Below are positions 54,401 to 62,454 of a stretch of 64,000 nucleotides of DNA, piece after piece. Below the pieces are notes generated by a model. That model saw only the letters and a program-made list of their open reading frames with translations. It ran no database searches and was not told the DNA's origin. Made by a program: the position numbers and the translations under genes. The number at the start of each line of letters is the position of its first letter. Position 1 is the first letter of the stretch. This stretch comes from Agrobacterium sp. AGB01 (GTDB lineage Bacteria; Pseudomonadota; Alphaproteobacteria; Rhizobiales; Rhizobiaceae), in NCBI RefSeq assembly GCF_014851585.1, contig NZ_JACVAB010000001.1, positions 186,001 to 250,000 of the forward strand, given 5' to 3'.

Positions 54401-55693
54401 ATGACAGATACGAAAATTGCTGCTGATGTGATCGAGGCGGAAAATGCCAAACACGCTGCGGCATTGAAGGACGATTATGCAGCCCTTGGTGCCCAGCTGG
54501 CACGCCGTGGTGTTGATATCGAAAACGTCACGAAAAAGGTGTCGGAGTTTTTTGTCGCCGTCCCTTCCTGGGGTGTTGGCACCGGCGGCACCCGTTTTGC
54601 CCGTTTTCCGGGACAGGGTGAACCACGCGGCATTTTCGACAAGTTGGATGATTGCTCGGTGATCAATGAACTGACCCGTGCTACGCCGAATGTCTCGCTG
54701 CATATTCCGTGGGACAAGCAAGACCCAAAGCGCCTCAAAGCCCACGCTGATGCATTGGGTCTTGGTTTCGACGCCATGAACTCCAATACTTTCTCGGATG
54801 CGCCGGATCAGGCCCATTCCTACAAATACGGCTCGCTCAGCCACACCGATGCGGCAACCCGCCAGCAGGCCGTCGATCACAACATCGAATGTATCGAAAT
54901 CGGCAACGCACTAGGCTCCAAGGCCCTGACAGTGTGGGTTGGTGATGGCTCGAATTTCCCCGGTCAGAGCAATTTCACCAAGAGTTTCGAGCGTTATCTC
55001 AGCGGTATGGCGGATATCTACAAGGCGCTGCCGGATGACTGGCGCATCTTCTCCGAACACAAGATGTATGAGCCTGCCTTCTATTCCACCGTTGTGCAGG
55101 ACTGGGGTACCAACTATCTCATCGCCAACACACTCGGCGAAAAAGCCTATTGCCTTGTGGACCTTGGTCACCATGCGCCCAACACCAATATTGAAATGAT
55201 TGTCGCCCGTCTTATCCAGTTCGGTAAACTCGGCGGCTTCCATTTCAACGACAGCAAATACGGTGACGACGATCTTGATGCGGGCTCCATTGAGCCGTAC
55301 CGTCTGTTCCTGGTGTTCAATGAATTGGTGGATGCAGACTATCGCGGCGTGAAGGGTTTCCACCCCGCTCACATGATCGACCAGTCGCACAACGTCACGG
55401 ACCCCATTGAAAGCCTGATTTCCAGCGCCAACGAAATTCGTCGCGCCTATGCACAGGCATTGCTGGTCGACCGCAAGGCACTGGAAGGGTATCAGCAGGA
55501 CAATGATGCGCTGATGGCATCTGATGCATTGAAGCGTGCTTATCGCACGGATGTCGAGCCGATCCTGGCGGAAGCCCGCCGCCGTGCCGGTGGTGCGATT
55601 GATCCGGTTTCGACCTATCGCGCCAGTGGTTACCGCGCAAAAATTGCCGCTGAGCGGCCGGCCTCCAAGGCCGGAAGCGGTGGCATTATCTAA
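54401..55693 (+). CDS. rhaI: L-rhamnose isomerase RhaI
   Basis: A 430-residue TIM-barrel sugar isomerase converting L-rhamnose to L-rhamnulose. It resembles the Rhizobium/Pseudomonas-type L-rhamnose isomerase rather than E. coli RhaA. Likely metal and substrate residues lie in FSEHKMYEPAFYSTV, VDLGHHAPNTNIEMI and GFHFNDSKYGDDDLDAGSI. GGGGAGGAAAAG precedes ATG 54401. It is separated from rhaD by 288 bp holding the opposite-strand micro-protein gene, so it may use its own promoter or long readthrough. Confidence 0.93.
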   Translation: MTDTKIAADVIEAENAKHAAALKDDYAALGAQLARRGVDIENVTKKVSEFFVAVPSWGVGTGGTRFARFPGQGEPRGIFDKLDDCSVINELTRATPNVSLHIPWDKQDPKRLKAHADALGLGFDAMNSNTFSDAPDQAHSYKYGSLSHTDAATRQQAVDHNIECIEIGNALGSKALTVWVGDGSNFPGQSNFTKSFERYLSGMADIYKALPDDWRIFSEHKMYEPAFYSTVVQDWGTNYLIANTLGEKAYCLVDLGHHAPNTNIEMIVARLIQFGKLGGFHFNDSKYGDDDLDAGSIEPYRLFLVFNELVDADYRGVKGFHPAHMIDQSHNVTDPIESLISSANEIRRAYAQALLVDRKALEGYQQDNDALMASDALKRAYRTDVEPILAEARRRAGGAIDPVSTYRASGYRAKIAAERPASKAGSGGII

Positions 55694-55714
55694 ATATAAC
55701 AGACTATGAATTGA

Positions 55715-55745
55715 CCCAAGGCAGTCTCTAACGGATTGCCTTGGG
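55715..55745. terminator. Hairpin between rhaI and the DeoR gene
   Basis: CCCAAGGCA (55715-55723) pairs perfectly with TGCCTTGGG (55737-55745), between two convergent stop codons. No T-run follows on either strand, so termination would be weak or Rho-assisted. Confidence 0.5.
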
Positions 55746-55759
55746 CCTATCAGCGCTCG

Positions 55760-56530
55760 TTATGTCGCCATTTCATCAGCGCGGATTACCCGGCATCCAC
55801 GATGCTCCAGGCCAGTGAGCGTGGCTTTTTCGGCTTTGGCCGTGGCGATAATCCCATCGATATTCTTGAGTTCGGTGATCTCGAAGGCGGAGACTGCGCC
55901 AATCTTCTCGGATGAGGCGAGGATATAGGCGGCGCCAGATATCGAGATAATGAACCGTTTGACCTCCGCCTCCTCGCTGTCGCCCGTCGTGATGCCCTGA
56001 TCCGGGTGCAGGCCGGTGGCGCCAATAAAACAGATGTCGGGGCGATAACGCGATAACCATGCCAGAGTGGCCGCGCCGACTGTCACCACGGAATGTCGGA
56101 AAAGCCGGCCACCGACAATCTCTACTGTGATGTTGTGATGGTTCATCAGTTCCAGCGCAACATTCAGGCTGTGCGTGATGACTGTCGCCCGCAAATCCGG
56201 TGCAAGGTTTCGGGCAATGTGCAGGGCGGTGGTGCCGCCATCCAGAAATACCAGTTGGCCCGGCTCGATCATCCTTGCCGCATGTCTGCCAATTTCTGCC
56301 TTCTCATCATCGGCAATCGTCACACGATTTGCAAATGGCGCGACCGCTGGAGAAAGCGGCACCGCGCCGCCATGCACGCGTTTTAATTGCCCATCTTTTG
56401 CAAGTTCGCGCAGATCTCTGCGGATCGTGTCCTCGGACACGCCCATCGCTTTGCTTGCATCTGTTGCAACCACGCTACCTGTCTGCGCCAGCAGACGCAG
56501 CAAATGGGCTTTTCGTTCTTGTACCAACAT
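55760..56530 (-). CDS. DeoR-family regulator, divergent from NudK-like gene
   Basis: A 256-residue DeoR/GlpR-type regulator. It starts MLVQERKAHLLRLLAQTGSV, with the helix-turn-helix VSEDTIRRDLRELAKDGQLKR and the sensor-domain motif LVFLDGGTTALHIARNL followed by ITHSLNVALELM. Its ligand is probably a sugar phosphate; which one is unknown. It is the second DeoR regulator in the window and clearly not RhaR. It faces the Nudix gene across 65 bp containing three tandem repeats, so regulation of that gene and of itself is the best guess. Confidence 0.88.
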   Translation of the reverse strand: MLVQERKAHLLRLLAQTGSVVATDASKAMGVSEDTIRRDLRELAKDGQLKRVHGGAVPLSPAVAPFANRVTIADDEKAEIGRHAARMIEPGQLVFLDGGTTALHIARNLAPDLRATVITHSLNVALELMNHHNITVEIVGGRLFRHSVVTVGAATLAWLSRYRPDICFIGATGLHPDQGITTGDSEEAEVKRFIISISGAAYILASSEKIGAVSAFEITELKNIDGIIATAKAEKATLTGLEHRGCRVIRADEMAT

Positions 56531-56549
56531 TCAATTCAATCCTTGACTC

Positions 56550-56579
56550 TGCACGAGTTTGCACGAAAATACACGAATT
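56550..56579. promoter_or_regulatory. Three tandem 10-bp repeats, likely DeoR-type operator
   Basis: TGCACGAGTT, TGCACGAAAA and TACACGAATT follow one another without gaps. Read on the minus strand each contains TTCGTG or TCGTGCA, recalling the repeated TTTCGTT-like sites of DeoR-family regulators. TTGACT at 56543-56548 just before them could be a -35 box for the Nudix gene. The 10-bp period puts all copies on one DNA face. Confidence 0.65.
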
Positions 56580-56595
56580 GCAAAGAGGTAACGTT

Positions 56596-57189
56596 ATGAG
56601 TGACAGTATTTTTCGGCCGATATCAGAGCGCGTTCTGGCCAGTGATTGGGGGCGATTGACCAAATATGAATATCAACTTCGGCTGAGGGACGGCAGTTGG
56701 CAACGCCAGCAACGGGAAGCCTATGACCGCGGCAATGGTGCAACCTGCCTGTTGTACAATCCGGCAACGGGTTCTGTTTTGCTGACCCGCCAGTTTCGCC
56801 TGCCTGTTTTCCTGAATGGCGGTTTGGAGGCGCTGATCGAGGCGCCCGCTGGCCTGCTTGAGGGAGCCGAACCGGCCGTGCGAATGCGCGAAGAATTGAT
56901 CGAGGAGACCGGCTATGATGTATCGGCGCTCACCCACCTTTTTGATGTCTATATGAGCCCTGGCTCGGTCACAGAATATCTGGCGTTTTTTATCGGCGAA
57001 TATTCAGAAAAGCAGAAGGTCAATGATGGTGGCGGGTGCGCAGACGAGGGCGAAGACATCGATGTTATGCAAGTGAGCTTGTCGAACGCCATGACGATGA
57101 TTTCCAGCGGTGAAATCCGCGATGCCAAGACAATCATTCTGTTGCAGCATCTGGCGATCCGTCTTCTGCAGGAAGAGCGTGCCGCCTGA
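56596..57189 (+). CDS. NudK-like Nudix hydrolase (GDP-mannose pyrophosphatase type)
   Basis: A 197-residue Nudix hydrolase strongly reminiscent of E. coli NudK. It has YDRGNGATCLLYNP, QFRLPVFLNGG, the Nudix box starting GLLEGAEPAVRMREELI and ending EETGYDV, LFDVYMSPGSVTE and the distinctive EDIDVMQVSLSNAM and SGEIRDAKTI. As in NudK the Nudix box is one residue shorter than the canonical spacing. NudK prefers GDP-mannose; an ADP-ribose-type substrate cannot be excluded. AGAGGTAA precedes ATG 56596. Control by the divergent DeoR regulator is inferred. Confidence 0.85.
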   Translation: MSDSIFRPISERVLASDWGRLTKYEYQLRLRDGSWQRQQREAYDRGNGATCLLYNPATGSVLLTRQFRLPVFLNGGLEALIEAPAGLLEGAEPAVRMREELIEETGYDVSALTHLFDVYMSPGSVTEYLAFFIGEYSEKQKVNDGGGCADEGEDIDVMQVSLSNAMTMISSGEIRDAKTIILLQHLAIRLLQEERAA

Positions 57190-57234
57190 GGAAGGGTTGG
57201 CTTCGCCGCTTAAATGCGGGAAACGTAGACAACA

Positions 57235-57258
57235 AAAAGGCCGCATTAGCGGCCTTTT
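57235..57258. terminator. Two-way terminator between the Nudix gene and gcrA
   Basis: A perfect 10-bp stem AAAAGGCCGC / GCGGCCTTTT with ATTA loop, giving T-runs on both strands. It serves gcrA (stop at 57278) and the Nudix gene (stop at 57189). Confidence 0.88.
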
Positions 57259-57277
57259 CGGTGACTTGTATGTTTGA

Positions 57278-57799
57278 TCAGGCCCGACGACGTTCGCTGA
57301 CAGGCTGGTAAGCCATCTTTGCGTGGAACTTGCAGTAAGGCGAGGAATCCTGGGAGTCGCAACCACAGAAATGGAAGTCTTCCGCCATTGGATCGCCAAC
57401 TGGCCACTTGCAGGTGCGTTCGGTCAATTCCGTCAGGCTAAGGCGACGCGAAATTGGAACAACAACGTTGCTGGCTGGTGCAAACTCGAGAACTTCACCG
57501 CTTTCGACTTCAATCTCTTCCTTGATGAGATTGGCGCCGGAAGCGCGGGTTACCGTGCGGGTAACAACGCGCGAAGCGTAGTTCGGAGCGCGCGGAGCAG
57601 ATGTCGTGCGCTTGGTTTGGGTGCGGGCGGAGGTTGCTGTGCCGCCAGCCTTTGCGCGGCCCGGCAGGCTAAGGCGGTGAACCTTGCCAATAACAGCGTT
57701 ACGACTTACACCGCCGAGCTGAGTGGCAATCTGGCTCGCACTCAGTCCTTCGGACCACAGTTTCTTGAGTTTTTCGACGCGTTCGTCTGTCCAGTTCAT
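57278..57799 (-). CDS. gcrA: Cell-cycle regulator GcrA
   Basis: GcrA is an alphaproteobacterial transcription factor that works with RNA polymerase sigma-70 at promoters carrying CcrM-methylated GANTC sites. The 173-residue protein begins with the family motif MNWTDERVEKLKKLWSEGLS and ASQIATQLGGVSRNAVIGKV, a helix-turn-helix. A basic Ala/Thr-rich linker follows. The C-terminus has the conserved ERTCKWPVGDP and a Cys/His cluster in FHFCGCDSQDSSPYCKFH. I start at ATG 57799, where the conserved N-terminus begins. Its upstream region contains five GANTC sites, suggesting methylation-dependent control of gcrA itself. Confidence 0.95.
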   Translation of the reverse strand: MNWTDERVEKLKKLWSEGLSASQIATQLGGVSRNAVIGKVHRLSLPGRAKAGGTATSARTQTKRTTSAPRAPNYASRVVTRTVTRASGANLIKEEIEVESGEVLEFAPASNVVVPISRRLSLTELTERTCKWPVGDPMAEDFHFCGCDSQDSSPYCKFHAKMAYQPVSERRRA

Positions 57800-57942
57800 G
57801 CCGCTCTCCGCTGTTCGCGTGTTGTAGGCAGAATCCGTCACCCTTGCCGCGGCAAGCCGCGAACACGCCCTAACAGGTATTTTGTGGTGACTAGTTCCGC
57901 CGCTTGCAGTCTAGTAATTGCCTATTAACCTAGTGTGAGGCT

Positions 57943-57979
57943 GACTCCGTGACAAGAGTCGAGGGAATCATCGCGAATC
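57943..57979. promoter_or_regulatory. Cluster of four GANTC (CcrM) sites upstream of gcrA
   Basis: GACTC (57943-57947), GAGTC (57956-57960), GAATC (57965-57969) and GAATC (57975-57979) lie within 37 bp. A random 37-bp stretch would hold well under one. GANTC is the CcrM methylation target read by GcrA. Confidence 0.75.
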
Positions 57980-58136
57980 GATTTTCCGGTTTTCCCCAAC
58001 TTGCTGCGAAAATGCGGCAGTCCTGAAGTGTCGCCAAAAGAATTATCTGCGGTTGAAGGGGATCTAAAAATACCGGAAAGTACCGGAAAACGCTGACTTT
58101 TGTTGACAGCGCAGGGTGAAGTGATGATAGTGCCGG

Positions 58137-58159
58137 TGCCGCCGCAAGGCGGCATTTTT
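58137..58159 (+). terminator. Intrinsic terminator upstream of argD
   Basis: TGCCGCC (58137-58143) and GGCGGCA (58148-58154) close a GCAA tetraloop, followed by TTTTT. It is oriented plus, yet no protein gene lies upstream on that strand. It ends a small RNA or attenuates an argD leader. Confidence 0.75.
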
Positions 58160-58239
58160 GATTTTCAGGCGTTGGATAACCTGCCGCGCCGCTTGACAAA
58201 CGATTTTAAGCGCAAGATGCGCGAAGGAGTGATACTGCC

Positions 58240-59439
58240 ATGGCCGAAGCCGCGCCATTGTTCGATACTTTTTCCAGAGCCCCGCTTCGGTTCGAGCGAG
58301 GCGAGGGCGTATGGCTCATTACGGAGAGTGGCGAGCGATATCTCGATTTCGCGGCGGGCGTTGCAGTAAACTCGCTTGGCCATGCACATCCTCATCTGGT
58401 GGAAGCCATAAAGGCGCAGGCAGAAAAGGTCTGGCACCTTTCCAATCTGTATGAAATTCCCGGCCAGGAAAAGCTTGCCAAGCGCCTGACCGATGCCACC
58501 TTCGCCGACAAGGCATTCTTCACCAACTCTGGTGCTGAAGCGCTGGAATGCGCCATCAAAACGGCGCGCCGTTACCACTATTCCAAGGGTCATCCGGAAA
58601 AATTCCGTATCGTGACTTTTGAAGGCGCGTTCCATGGCCGCACACTGGCCACTATCGCAGCCGGTGGACAGGCAAAATATCTCGAAGGTTTTGGCCCGAA
58701 GGTCGAAGGTTTCGATCAGGTGCCGTTTGGCGATCTCGAAGCCTTGAAGGCATTGATCACCTCGGAAACTGCAGCTCTGCTGATCGAGCCAGTGCAGGGT
58801 GAAGGCGGTATTCGTATCGTTCCGCCAGAATTCATGCGCACGCTGCGTGATCTATGTGATGAGCATGGCCTGTTGCTGATCCTTGATGAAGTCCAGACCG
58901 GCGTTGGTCGTACGGGCAAGCTTTTCGGTTATGAGTGGACCGGCGTCACGCCCGATATCATGGCGGTCGCCAAGGGTATCGGCGGCGGCTTCCCGCTCGG
59001 CGCCTGCCTTGCAACGGCAGAGGCTGCTTCCGGCATGACTGCTGGTACACATGGCACGACCTATGGCGGCAATCCGCTTGCCATGGCTGTCGGCAATGCC
59101 GTGCTGGACATCGTCCTGGCAGATGGGTTCCTGGATCATGTCCGCGACATCACGCTGATATTCCGCCAGGGGCTGGCATCCTTGCAGGACCGTTTCCCAG
59201 ATGTCATCGAAGAAATTCGCGGCGAAGGGCTTCTTCTCGGCATCAAGCCGAAAATGCCGTCCTCGGAACTCTTGCAGGCCATGCGCACGGAACATGTTCT
59301 GGGCGTGCCGGCTGGCGACAACGTCATCCGTCTTCTTCCGCCACTGGTCGTGACGGCAGAAGAGGCAAGAGAAGGGCTGCGCCGTATCGAAAACGCAGCA
59401 ATCGCACTTTCGGCATCACTTAAGGCAAAAAGCGCCTGA
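58240..59439 (+). CDS. argD: Acetylornithine aminotransferase
   Basis: ArgD transaminates N-acetylglutamate semialdehyde in arginine synthesis; many also act on succinyl-diaminopimelate in lysine synthesis. The 399-residue class III PLP aminotransferase has [18 protein letters not shown], the phosphate-binding [13 protein letters not shown], the ring-contacting [14 protein letters not shown] and the Schiff-base lysine in [21 protein letters not shown] lies about ten bases before ATG 58240. It is followed 52 bp later by argF on the same strand, and a shared transcript is likely. Confidence 0.95.
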   Translation: MAEAAPLFDTFSRAPLRFERGEGVWLITESGERYLDFAAGVAVNSLGHAHPHLVEAIKAQAEKVWHLSNLYEIPGQEKLAKRLTDATFADKAFFTNSGAEALECAIKTARRYHYSKGHPEKFRIVTFEGAFHGRTLATIAAGGQAKYLEGFGPKVEGFDQVPFGDLEALKALITSETAALLIEPVQGEGGIRIVPPEFMRTLRDLCDEHGLLLILDEVQTGVGRTGKLFGYEWTGVTPDIMAVAKGIGGGFPLGACLATAEAASGMTAGTHGTTYGGNPLAMAVGNAVLDIVLADGFLDHVRDITLIFRQGLASLQDRFPDVIEEIRGEGLLLGIKPKMPSSELLQAMRTEHVLGVPAGDNVIRLLPPLVVTAEEAREGLRRIENAAIALSASLKAKSA

Positions 59440-59491
59440 ATGGGTAAGAAGCAGGCGGCCCGGGGCAGCTTGCGGAAATAGGGTAAAAAGA

Positions 59492-60409
59492 ATGGCATCT
59501 CCAAAGCATTTTCTGGATCTTTCGGCTGTTTCAAGCGGCGATCTGCGCTCAATTCTCGATGACGCACGAGCACGCAAAGGTGCAACGAAAGCCGGTACGG
59601 CTGACAAGCCGCTGGACGGTAAAATGCTGGCGATGATTTTCGAAAAGCCGTCAACACGCACCCGCGTATCGTTTGATGTCGGCATGCGCCAGCTCGGCGG
59701 CGAAACCCTGTTCCTGTCCGGCACGGAAATGCAGCTCGGCCGCGCTGAAACCATTGGCGATACCGCCAAGGTTCTGTCGCGTTACGTTGATGCCATCATG
59801 ATCCGTACCACAGATCATAACCGTCTGCTGGAGCTGGCCGAGCACGCAACCGTGCCTGTCATCAACGGCCTGACAGACGACACCCACCCTTGCCAGATCA
59901 TGGCGGATATCCTGACGTTCGAAGAACATCGTGGTCCGGTCAAAGGCAAAACCATCGCCTGGACCGGCGATGGCAACAACGTTCTGCATTCGCTGGTCGA
60001 AGGTTCGGCCCGTTTTGGTTACCGCATGAACATGGCGGTGCCGATGGGCTCCGAGCCGCATGACAAGTTCCTGAACTGGGCGCGCAACAATGGTGGCGAC
60101 ATCATGCTGTGCCATGACGCAGAGCGTGCTGTTGCAGATGCCGATTGTGTGGTGACCGATACTTGGGTGTCGATGAACCAGGAACACAAAGCACGCGGTC
60201 ACAACATCTTCCAACCTTACCAGGTCAATGGCGCGTTGATGCAAAAGGCCAACAAGGAAGCGCTGTTCATGCACTGCCTGCCGGCCCACCGTGGTGAAGA
60301 AGTGACTGATGAGGTTATCGACGGACCGCAGTCCGTGGTGTTTGACGAGGCGGAAAACCGCCTGCATGCCCAGAAGTCCATCATTGCATGGTGCATGGGT
60401 CTTGTCTGA
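59492..60409 (+). CDS. argF: Ornithine carbamoyltransferase
   Basis: ArgF joins ornithine and carbamoyl phosphate to citrulline. The 305-residue protein has the carbamoyl-phosphate loop PSTRTRVSF, the HPCQIMAD motif, the ornithine-site segment VSMNQE and the conserved [12 protein letters not shown]. Starts at ATG 59492. It forms the argDF pair. A terminator lies 63 bp past the stop. Confidence 0.96.
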   Translation: MASPKHFLDLSAVSSGDLRSILDDARARKGATKAGTADKPLDGKMLAMIFEKPSTRTRVSFDVGMRQLGGETLFLSGTEMQLGRAETIGDTAKVLSRYVDAIMIRTTDHNRLLELAEHATVPVINGLTDDTHPCQIMADILTFEEHRGPVKGKTIAWTGDGNNVLHSLVEGSARFGYRMNMAVPMGSEPHDKFLNWARNNGGDIMLCHDAERAVADADCVVTDTWVSMNQEHKARGHNIFQPYQVNGALMQKANKEALFMHCLPAHRGEEVTDEVIDGPQSVVFDEAENRLHAQKSIIAWCMGLV

Positions 60410-60804
60410 TCACAAGGCCTGAAAGGGTCTTGATCTTTTACTGCTGACTTCCCATCTGGGTGTCTTCGAAGCGCGCAAGCTTGGCCATCTCGGCAGGGCT
60501 TGCGCGTTTTACTGCATGGTTTCTCAAACTCAGTATGGTTTTGTGGCAAAACATGCAGCTTTGAAAAGGTTCAACAGCGTTCTCAATGCGGCTTTGTTAA
60601 AAAGCACGGCTCTGTCGTGACCTTTCCAGATGCAGCATTTTCACTCCGAAAATGCAAAAAACAACCAATTGAGCGTTTCACCGGCCGGTTTTGGCGGGAA
60701 ACGTGTATGCCACGGGTGGTTTCACTTTGCGTGCCCCTGTGCAAAAACACAATGACGTCACGCGTGTCCTGTAAGTGGAGCGGGTGCTGCAAGGAGTATA
60801 TGGT
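60410..60804 (+). other. argF-hslO intergenic region, about 395 bp
   Basis: Apart from the argF terminator, the region holds an 8-bp perfect hairpin (60635-60642 with 60648-60655) followed by an A-run, which is not a terminator in either direction. I could not identify the hslO promoter with confidence; a heat-shock (RpoH) type promoter was looked for without a clear match. No gene was found. Confidence 0.5.
60472..60510 (+). terminator. Terminator of argF
   Basis: CGCGCAAGC (60472-60480) pairs perfectly with GCTTGCGCG (60498-60506), followed by TTTT. It has a long 17-nt loop. Confidence 0.75.
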
Positions 60805-61809
60805 ATGGCAGATGTAACCGTGGAATTGGACGATCTGAAATTTGCGGGTGACGATAACGTGCTGCCGTTTCAGATTGAAGGACTGGACGTGCGCGGCCGT
60901 GCTGTGCAGGTTGGCCCTCTGCTGAACACCATTCTGCAGCGTCATGATTACCCGCCAGTTGTTGCGCGCCTGTTGGCCGAAGCAACGGTGCTGACCGCGC
61001 TGATTGGTACGTCGTTGAAATTTTCCGGCAAGTTGACCCTGCAGACCAAGGGCGACGGTCCGGTTGATCTGCTGGTTGCAGATTTCACCGCCCCTGAAAG
61101 CATGCGCGCCTATGCCCGCTTCGATCAGGAACGGCTGGATGCTGCCCTTGCCGAAGGAAAAACCAGCCCGGCGGAACTGCTGGGCACGGGTATTCTTGCC
61201 TTTACCATCGATCAGGGCATGGGCATGCAACCCTACCAGGGTATTGTGCCGATGGACGGATCGTCATTGGAAGAAATTGCTGGCACCTATTTCCGTCAGT
61301 CGGAACAATTGCCAACCCGCATCCGTCTGGGCGTTGCCGAGTTCTTCGATCGTGATGAAGACGGCAAGCCGCGGCACGGCTGGCGCGCTGGCGGCGTGCT
61401 GGCGCAGTTTCTGCCACAGGCGCCGGAACGTCTGCGCCAAAAGGATCTGCACGGTGGAGATGGCGATGAAGGCGACTTCGAAACCGATCATGATGACGCA
61501 TGGACGGAAGCGGCAACACTTCTGGAAACTGTCGATACGGACGAATTGACCGATCCGCAGGTGCCTGTTGAGCGCCTGTTGTTCCGGCTGTTCCATGAAC
61601 GTGGTGTACGGATCTACGATCCACAGCCGGTGTTTGACCGTTGCAATTGCTCGCGCGACAAGATCAAGGGCGTATTGTCCGGCTTTACCGCAGAGGAAAT
61701 CCGCGACAGTGAAGAAAACGGCATGGTTTCGGTGACTTGCGAGTTCTGCTCGACGACCTACCGCTATGAAACCAGCGAGTTCGACGTTCTCTCGGCTGCC
61801 AAGAACTGA
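60805..61809 (+). CDS. hslO: Redox-activated chaperone Hsp33
   Basis: Hsp33 is a cytoplasmic holdase switched on when oxidants strip zinc from its C-terminal cysteines. The 334-residue protein has the four ligands in FDRCNCSRDK and CEFCSTTY (C-x-C and C-x2-C). Compared with E. coli Hsp33 it has an acidic insertion around residues 215-240 (GGDGDEGDFETDHDDA). ATG 60805 is chosen because GGAG lies eight bases upstream; an ATG ten codons earlier lacks a site. Monocistronic. Confidence 0.94.
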   Translation: MADVTVELDDLKFAGDDNVLPFQIEGLDVRGRAVQVGPLLNTILQRHDYPPVVARLLAEATVLTALIGTSLKFSGKLTLQTKGDGPVDLLVADFTAPESMRAYARFDQERLDAALAEGKTSPAELLGTGILAFTIDQGMGMQPYQGIVPMDGSSLEEIAGTYFRQSEQLPTRIRLGVAEFFDRDEDGKPRHGWRAGGVLAQFLPQAPERLRQKDLHGGDGDEGDFETDHDDAWTEAATLLETVDTDELTDPQVPVERLLFRLFHERGVRIYDPQPVFDRCNCSRDKIKGVLSGFTAEEIRDSEENGMVSVTCEFCSTTYRYETSEFDVLSAAKN

Positions 61810-61846
61810 TCGGGCAAATAGCTGACAAGCACCAGACTATCAAAGG

Positions 61847-61876
61847 CGGGCGTGACGAAAGTTGCGCCCGTTTTTA
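61847..61876 (+). terminator. Terminator of hslO
   Basis: CGGGCG (61847-61852) pairs with CGCCCG (61865-61870), followed by TTTTTATTT. It abuts the convergent apaG stop. Confidence 0.75.
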
Positions 61877-61877
61877 T

Positions 61878-62270
61878 TTAGTTGAGGACGCGGGTCAGGC
61901 CGGGCGTATCCAGCGAGAAAGCTGGAATGGCGACATCGAAAACTTCGCCGTCATCGGTTTCCATCTGGTAGTGGCCGAACATCATGCCTGAGGGCGTATC
62001 GAGTGGGCAACCCGAGGAATACTCATAGGTTTCACCGGGTTGCAGGTGTGGAACTTCGCCAACCACCCCGGGGCCGGAAACTTCGTCGACCTGACCGTTC
62101 TGGTCGGTGATGTGCCAATAACGGTGGGTCAGGCGCACGGCTGCGTGGGAATTATTGGCAATGACAATCTTGTAGCCCCAGACGTAGCGGCTATCGTCCG
62201 GATCTGACTGTTCTTCAAGATAATAAGGGTCGACAGCAACTTCGATCCCGTTTGTCGTTGCACGATACAT
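61878..62270 (-). CDS. apaG: ApaG/Co2+-Mg2+ efflux-associated protein
   Basis: A 130-residue ApaG protein, an immunoglobulin-like beta-sandwich. Family landmarks are [20 protein letters not shown], the glycine-rich [19 protein letters not shown] and [19 protein letters not shown] role linked to Co2+ resistance or diadenosine tetraphosphate turnover has been reported for other bacteria; the molecular function is not settled. The promoter upstream on the minus strand is TTGACG (62327-62322), 17 bp, TGTAGA (62304-62299). Confidence 0.93.
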   Translation of the reverse strand: MYRATTNGIEVAVDPYYLEEQSDPDDSRYVWGYKIVIANNSHAAVRLTHRYWHITDQNGQVDEVSGPGVVGEVPHLQPGETYEYSSGCPLDTPSGMMFGHYQMETDDGEVFDVAIPAFSLDTPGLTRVLN

Positions 62271-62298
62271 ACGCGCTACCTTTAATGATCTGCTTTAT

Positions 62299-62327
62299 TC
62301 TACACTATAACATCCGGTATTCGTCAA
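62299..62327 (-). promoter_or_regulatory. Likely apaG promoter
   Basis: On the minus strand TTGACG, a 17-bp spacer and TGTAGA precede apaG by about 30 bp. A reasonable housekeeping-type promoter. Confidence 0.5.
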
Positions 62328-62411
62328 GAATTGACATAAAACAGGCGTTACCGAACGCTGACAATGTCGGATAGTAGATTAAATGCTGAAATAGAAGGTA
62401 AATTTAGGGCG

Positions 62412-62445
62412 AAGTAAAAGCCATGCTTCACGGAAAGCACGGCTT
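62412..62445 (-). terminator. Terminator of metZ
   Basis: Arms AAGCC-A-TGCTT and AAGCA-C-GGCTT pair with one mismatch. On the minus strand TTTTAC follows. It lies ten bp past the metZ stop. Confidence 0.7.
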
Positions 62446-62454
62446 AGTTTGGTG

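Larger units (their letters stand above)
57800..58239. other. gcrA-argD divergent intergenic region
   Basis: About 440 bp. It holds a GANTC at 57831-57835 and a cluster of four at 57943-57979. A repeat TACCGGAAA occurs twice in tandem at 58071-58090, with an inverted copy TTTTCCGGT at 57982-57990. A plus-strand terminator lies at 58137-58159, followed by TTGACA at 58193-58198, which is probably the -35 of argD. No protein gene was found. Confidence 0.6.

Noticed and set aside
60541-60804. Heat-shock (RpoH) promoter for hslO
   Set aside because: A TTTGAAA-like box is present, but no matching -10 box at proper spacing was found.
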